Positions 5,918-7,688 of a stretch of DNA of 7,688 nucleotides are shown here, piece after piece. How positions within the stretch are numbered: the stretch's first letter is position 1; each line of letters opens with the position of its first letter. The DNA is from Bacillota bacterium (lineage in GTDB: Bacteria > Bacillota > UBA994): positions 1 to 7,688 of the forward strand of contig QLUS01000074.1 in the NCBI GenBank assembly GCA_018725535.1. The letters run 5' to 3'. The notes under the pieces were generated by a model. The model searched no databases, was not told the DNA's origin, and saw nothing but the letters and a program-made list of their open reading frames with translations. The position numbers were made by a program, and so were the translations under genes.

Positions 5918-6481
5918 TTACGGGGTCGGCAAGATACCCCCGCCGAACCACAGCAGGTACGCCGTGGTGATACAGGTGACGATACCCCACCAGCCCACCG
6001 GGCGGGCGGGGACCTTGCCATAGAACAACCCCCAGAACAGGAGCAACAGCACGACGTAGCTTAATAGCACGGCCTGGACGATCCAGACGTGGATGCCCAC
6101 CGTTCCTACCACGATAGCAACAGCGATCATGTGGAGGACCTGCAGGATCGCACACAATAGGCACAGATTGCCAGCAGGCCGACCATCAAGGTTAAACCAC
6201 TGCACCGCGAATACACCGATCCACAGCAAGCCATACATACCGCCGATGGCAGCGAAGAGGACATTGACTGGCGCCCCCTCGCCGAAAGGCTGACCCACTG
6301 TAAGCCAGATGGCCATGAAAACCAGAGTGATGGCAGCCACCAGGCTGCCAGCCGCTGCCACGGTCTTAGTAGGTGAGACGGCTCCCTCCTTCGCCGGCCT
6401 CGCGCCTATCCCCAAGAGGTTAAACGCGTTCAGCCACAGCCCAAAGATAAGTCCTGTCATTGCAAATGCAATCGGGTTCAT
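5918..6481 (-). CDS. Six-helix membrane protein, AmiS/UreI-like amide/urea channel
   Basis: A 187-residue, very hydrophobic protein with about six membrane helices (roughly residues 3-24, 40-62, 73-94, 103-125, 128-154 and 161-183), the size and topology of the AmiS/UreI family of proton-gated urea and short-chain amide channels. The loop FNLDGRPAGNLCLLCAI (96-112) resembles the family's GLDGR/GLDWRP segment after helix 3, and KVPARPVGWWGIVTCITTAYL (156-176) resembles its last KFTPWL...TAW helix. The start NPIAFAMTGL is also reminiscent of acetate-permease (YaaH) proteins, an alternative I cannot exclude. ATG at 6481 has GGGAGG 6 nt upstream. It lies between two alcohol dehydrogenases with no urease or amidase in view, so the substrate may be another small neutral solute. 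Confidence 0.6.
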   Translation of the reverse strand: MNPIAFAMTGLIFGLWLNAFNLLGIGARPAKEGAVSPTKTVAAAGSLVAAITLVFMAIWLTVGQPFGEGAPVNVLFAAIGGMYGLLWIGVFAVQWFNLDGRPAGNLCLLCAILQVLHMIAVAIVVGTVGIHVWIVQAVLLSYVVLLLLFWGLFYGKVPARPVGWWGIVTCITTAYLLWFGGGILPTP

Positions 6482-6556
6482 TTTTGACCTCCCTCAACTT
6501 GTATGATTTTTTGGATATAAGAGACCACTTCATTTTGTTTTCCTATTCAATTTAGA

Positions 6557-6570
6557 AGCAGCTGACCATT
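6557..6570. repeat. 14-bp inverted repeat, copy 2
   Basis: Reverse complement of the sequence at 5896-5909, situated in the gap between the zinc alcohol dehydrogenase and the AmiS/UreI-like gene. Beside it (6573-6589) CTACCCTA occurs twice, one base apart. The contained CAGCTG core is itself palindromic. No promoter was recognised in this 134-bp gap. Confidence 0.5.
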
Positions 6571-6615
6571 TGCTACCCTATCTACCCTACCAGCATCATA
6601 AACGTGAGCTTGGTA

Positions 6616-7688
6616 TTAGGGCGCCACGACAATCTTCCCAGGGGAAACCCTAGCTTCATGCCGCTCTACCATTTTCGGTGTTTGGTCGATCTTCGCTTTC
6701 TCTGACACAATCTTGCCGAATGGTATCCCTAACGCCTTTGCCCTTACCATAATTGCTATCGCCGCCCTCATGTCGTAGGAAGTGTGGGCCCAAGTTCCGA
6801 ACACCTGTATGTCCTTATGAATGAAGTGCCGGTGCGGATTAACCGTGGCATCACCGGTATCGGTGAAGTGACCCATCTCAACGAATGTTCCTCCGCGCCT
6901 CACCAGTTCAAAAGCCTCCTCAAAAGCTGGAGGTTCACCCGCCGCCTCGATCACCACGTCGGCACCGACTCCTTCCGTTAAGTCCTTCACTGCCTTTACA
7001 CGTTTTTCTATCGTGTTCGTAGCCGCGTCCCTGGGATTTATGGTGTGAGCTGCCCCCAGTACCTTTGCCTTGTCCAGCCTCTCTTGGATCGGGTCTATCA
7101 TGATCACATTTCCCATTCCGTGGACCAATGCTGTCACCAGGATGCTCATCCCGATGGGACCGCTGCCCAAGATGACAACGGTCTGGGTGACGTTGACCCC
7201 CTCTCCGACAAATGAGGCACATGTAGATGCCGCTAGAGCCCTCGTCCAGACCCTTGCCGCCACGTCAAGGGGCTCCACCATGACCATTTCCTCTGGGGTA
7301 AAGCCATCCGGCAATTTGAAAACCGGGATGTTCGGCTCTATGTAGGCATATTCTGAGTACGCTCCGTAGAAGTAGGGCGGCTTATCCACTGGTTCAGGCC
7401 ATATTCCAATCATTGCCATTTTTTCACACAGGTTAGTCCTTGGCGTATTCCGGCAGGCCCAACACTTACCACATGAACCAACGGCGGTGGTGATATAGTC
7501 ACCCACTTTTAGCGGTTTCCCTATGAAGTCCTTGTTCACGTTTTTCCCCAGTGCCGCCACCGTACCACACCACTCGTGACCCAACATTGTTGGGAATGGC
7601 ATGGGCAATCGGCCGCGGGTAATGTGCACATCTGTCCCGCAAATACCGCACATAAGCACCTTGGCTAAAATTGCGTCATCTGCCGGTT
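6616..7688 (-). CDS. Zinc-dependent alcohol dehydrogenase (MDR family), N-terminus outside window
   Basis: NAD-type medium-chain zinc alcohol/polyol dehydrogenase. The frame is open to the window edge: codons before the GTG at 7659 read PADDAILAK, the expected sequence ahead of VLMCGICGTD, so GTG is not the start and roughly 25-35 residues are missing. Numbering from the first visible residue: catalytic zinc ligands C16 and H37-E38 (GHEWCG), structural zinc cysteines C72, C75, C78 and C87, E138 in VEPLDVA, Rossmann GSGPIG (174-179), and D198 ending the second strand, which favours NAD over NADP. A stretch of about 12 residues (ASTCASFVGEGV, 153-164) separates the domains and looks longer than usual. 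It is the first visible gene of the minus-strand series, 134 nt ahead of the AmiS/UreI-like gene. It resembles sorbitol, threonine and benzyl-alcohol type dehydrogenases; the substrate is unknown. Confidence 0.9.
   Translation of the reverse strand, partial: PADDAILAKVLMCGICGTDVHITRGRLPMPFPTMLGHEWCGTVAALGKNVNKDFIGKPLKVGDYITTAVGSCGKCWACRNTPRTNLCEKMAMIGIWPEPVDKPPYFYGAYSEYAYIEPNIPVFKLPDGFTPEEMVMVEPLDVAARVWTRALAASTCASFVGEGVNVTQTVVILGSGPIGMSILVTALVHGMGNVIMIDPIQERLDKAKVLGAAHTINPRDAATNTIEKRVKAVKDLTEGVGADVVIEAAGEPPAFEEAFELVRRGGTFVEMGHFTDTGDATVNPHRHFIHKDIQVFGTWAHTSYDMRAAIAIMVRAKALGIPFGKIVSEKAKIDQTPKMVERHEARVSPGKIVVAP

Noticed and set aside
5911..5926. Tandem TACGGGGT repeat at the stop codon of the AmiS/UreI-like gene
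   Set aside because: Only two 8-bp units; likely slippage or chance without a functional implication.
7659..7659. GTG as the start codon of the zinc alcohol dehydrogenase
   Set aside because: The frame continues open to the window edge with family-typical residues before it, so the gene is cut by the window rather than starting here.

Overview
The window is 7.7 kb of bacterial DNA, mid-GC and densely coded. It suggests an anaerobic, possibly thermophilic member of the Clostridia (Moorella/Desulfotomaculum-like). The support is indirect: strong purine-rich Shine-Dalgarno (SD) sequences (GGGAGGA, GGGAGG, AAAGGAG), good sigma-70/sigma-A type promoters, and a gene set typical of such organisms (two-subunit GlcD/GlcF oxidoreductase, GldA-type dehydrogenase, zinc alcohol dehydrogenase). 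The taxon is inference only.

Layout. Positions 1-135 hold nothing I can name. A TauE/SafE-family permease (136-999, minus) diverges from a plus-strand pair, a GlcD-like FAD subunit (1201-2595) and a GlcF-like Fe-S subunit (2623-3900). The roughly 200 bp between them carry a promoter for each direction, a hairpin over the permease ribosome site, and a 13-codon leader ORF whose stop overlaps the glcD start codon. A strong hairpin at 3995-4031 looks like a two-way terminator between the plus-strand pair and a minus-strand gene series. Read in its transcription direction, that series is: a zinc-dependent alcohol dehydrogenase (5' end outside the window), a six-helix membrane protein resembling AmiS/UreI channels, a glycerol dehydrogenase (gldA), a small cupin, and a broken copy of the gldA 3' end.

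Function. The left half reads as a module for oxidising a 2-hydroxy acid (glycolate, D-lactate or similar), feeding electrons through FAD and Fe-S clusters to the respiratory chain, with a divergent anion permease that may move the substrate or a related anion. The right half pairs two NAD-type alcohol dehydrogenases with a small-solute channel and a cupin, suggesting use of a small polyol or hydroxylated/amide compound; the substrate cannot be read from sequence.

The least ordinary parts are: (i) the cupin gene lies between two direct copies (about 86% identical by my count) of the end of gldA; (ii) the cupin has an ideal SD facing an AUC codon rather than its first AUG; (iii) glcD translation appears coupled to a tiny leader ORF. 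I see no phage, transposase, CRISPR, rRNA or tRNA, and no clear evidence of a wholly new system.
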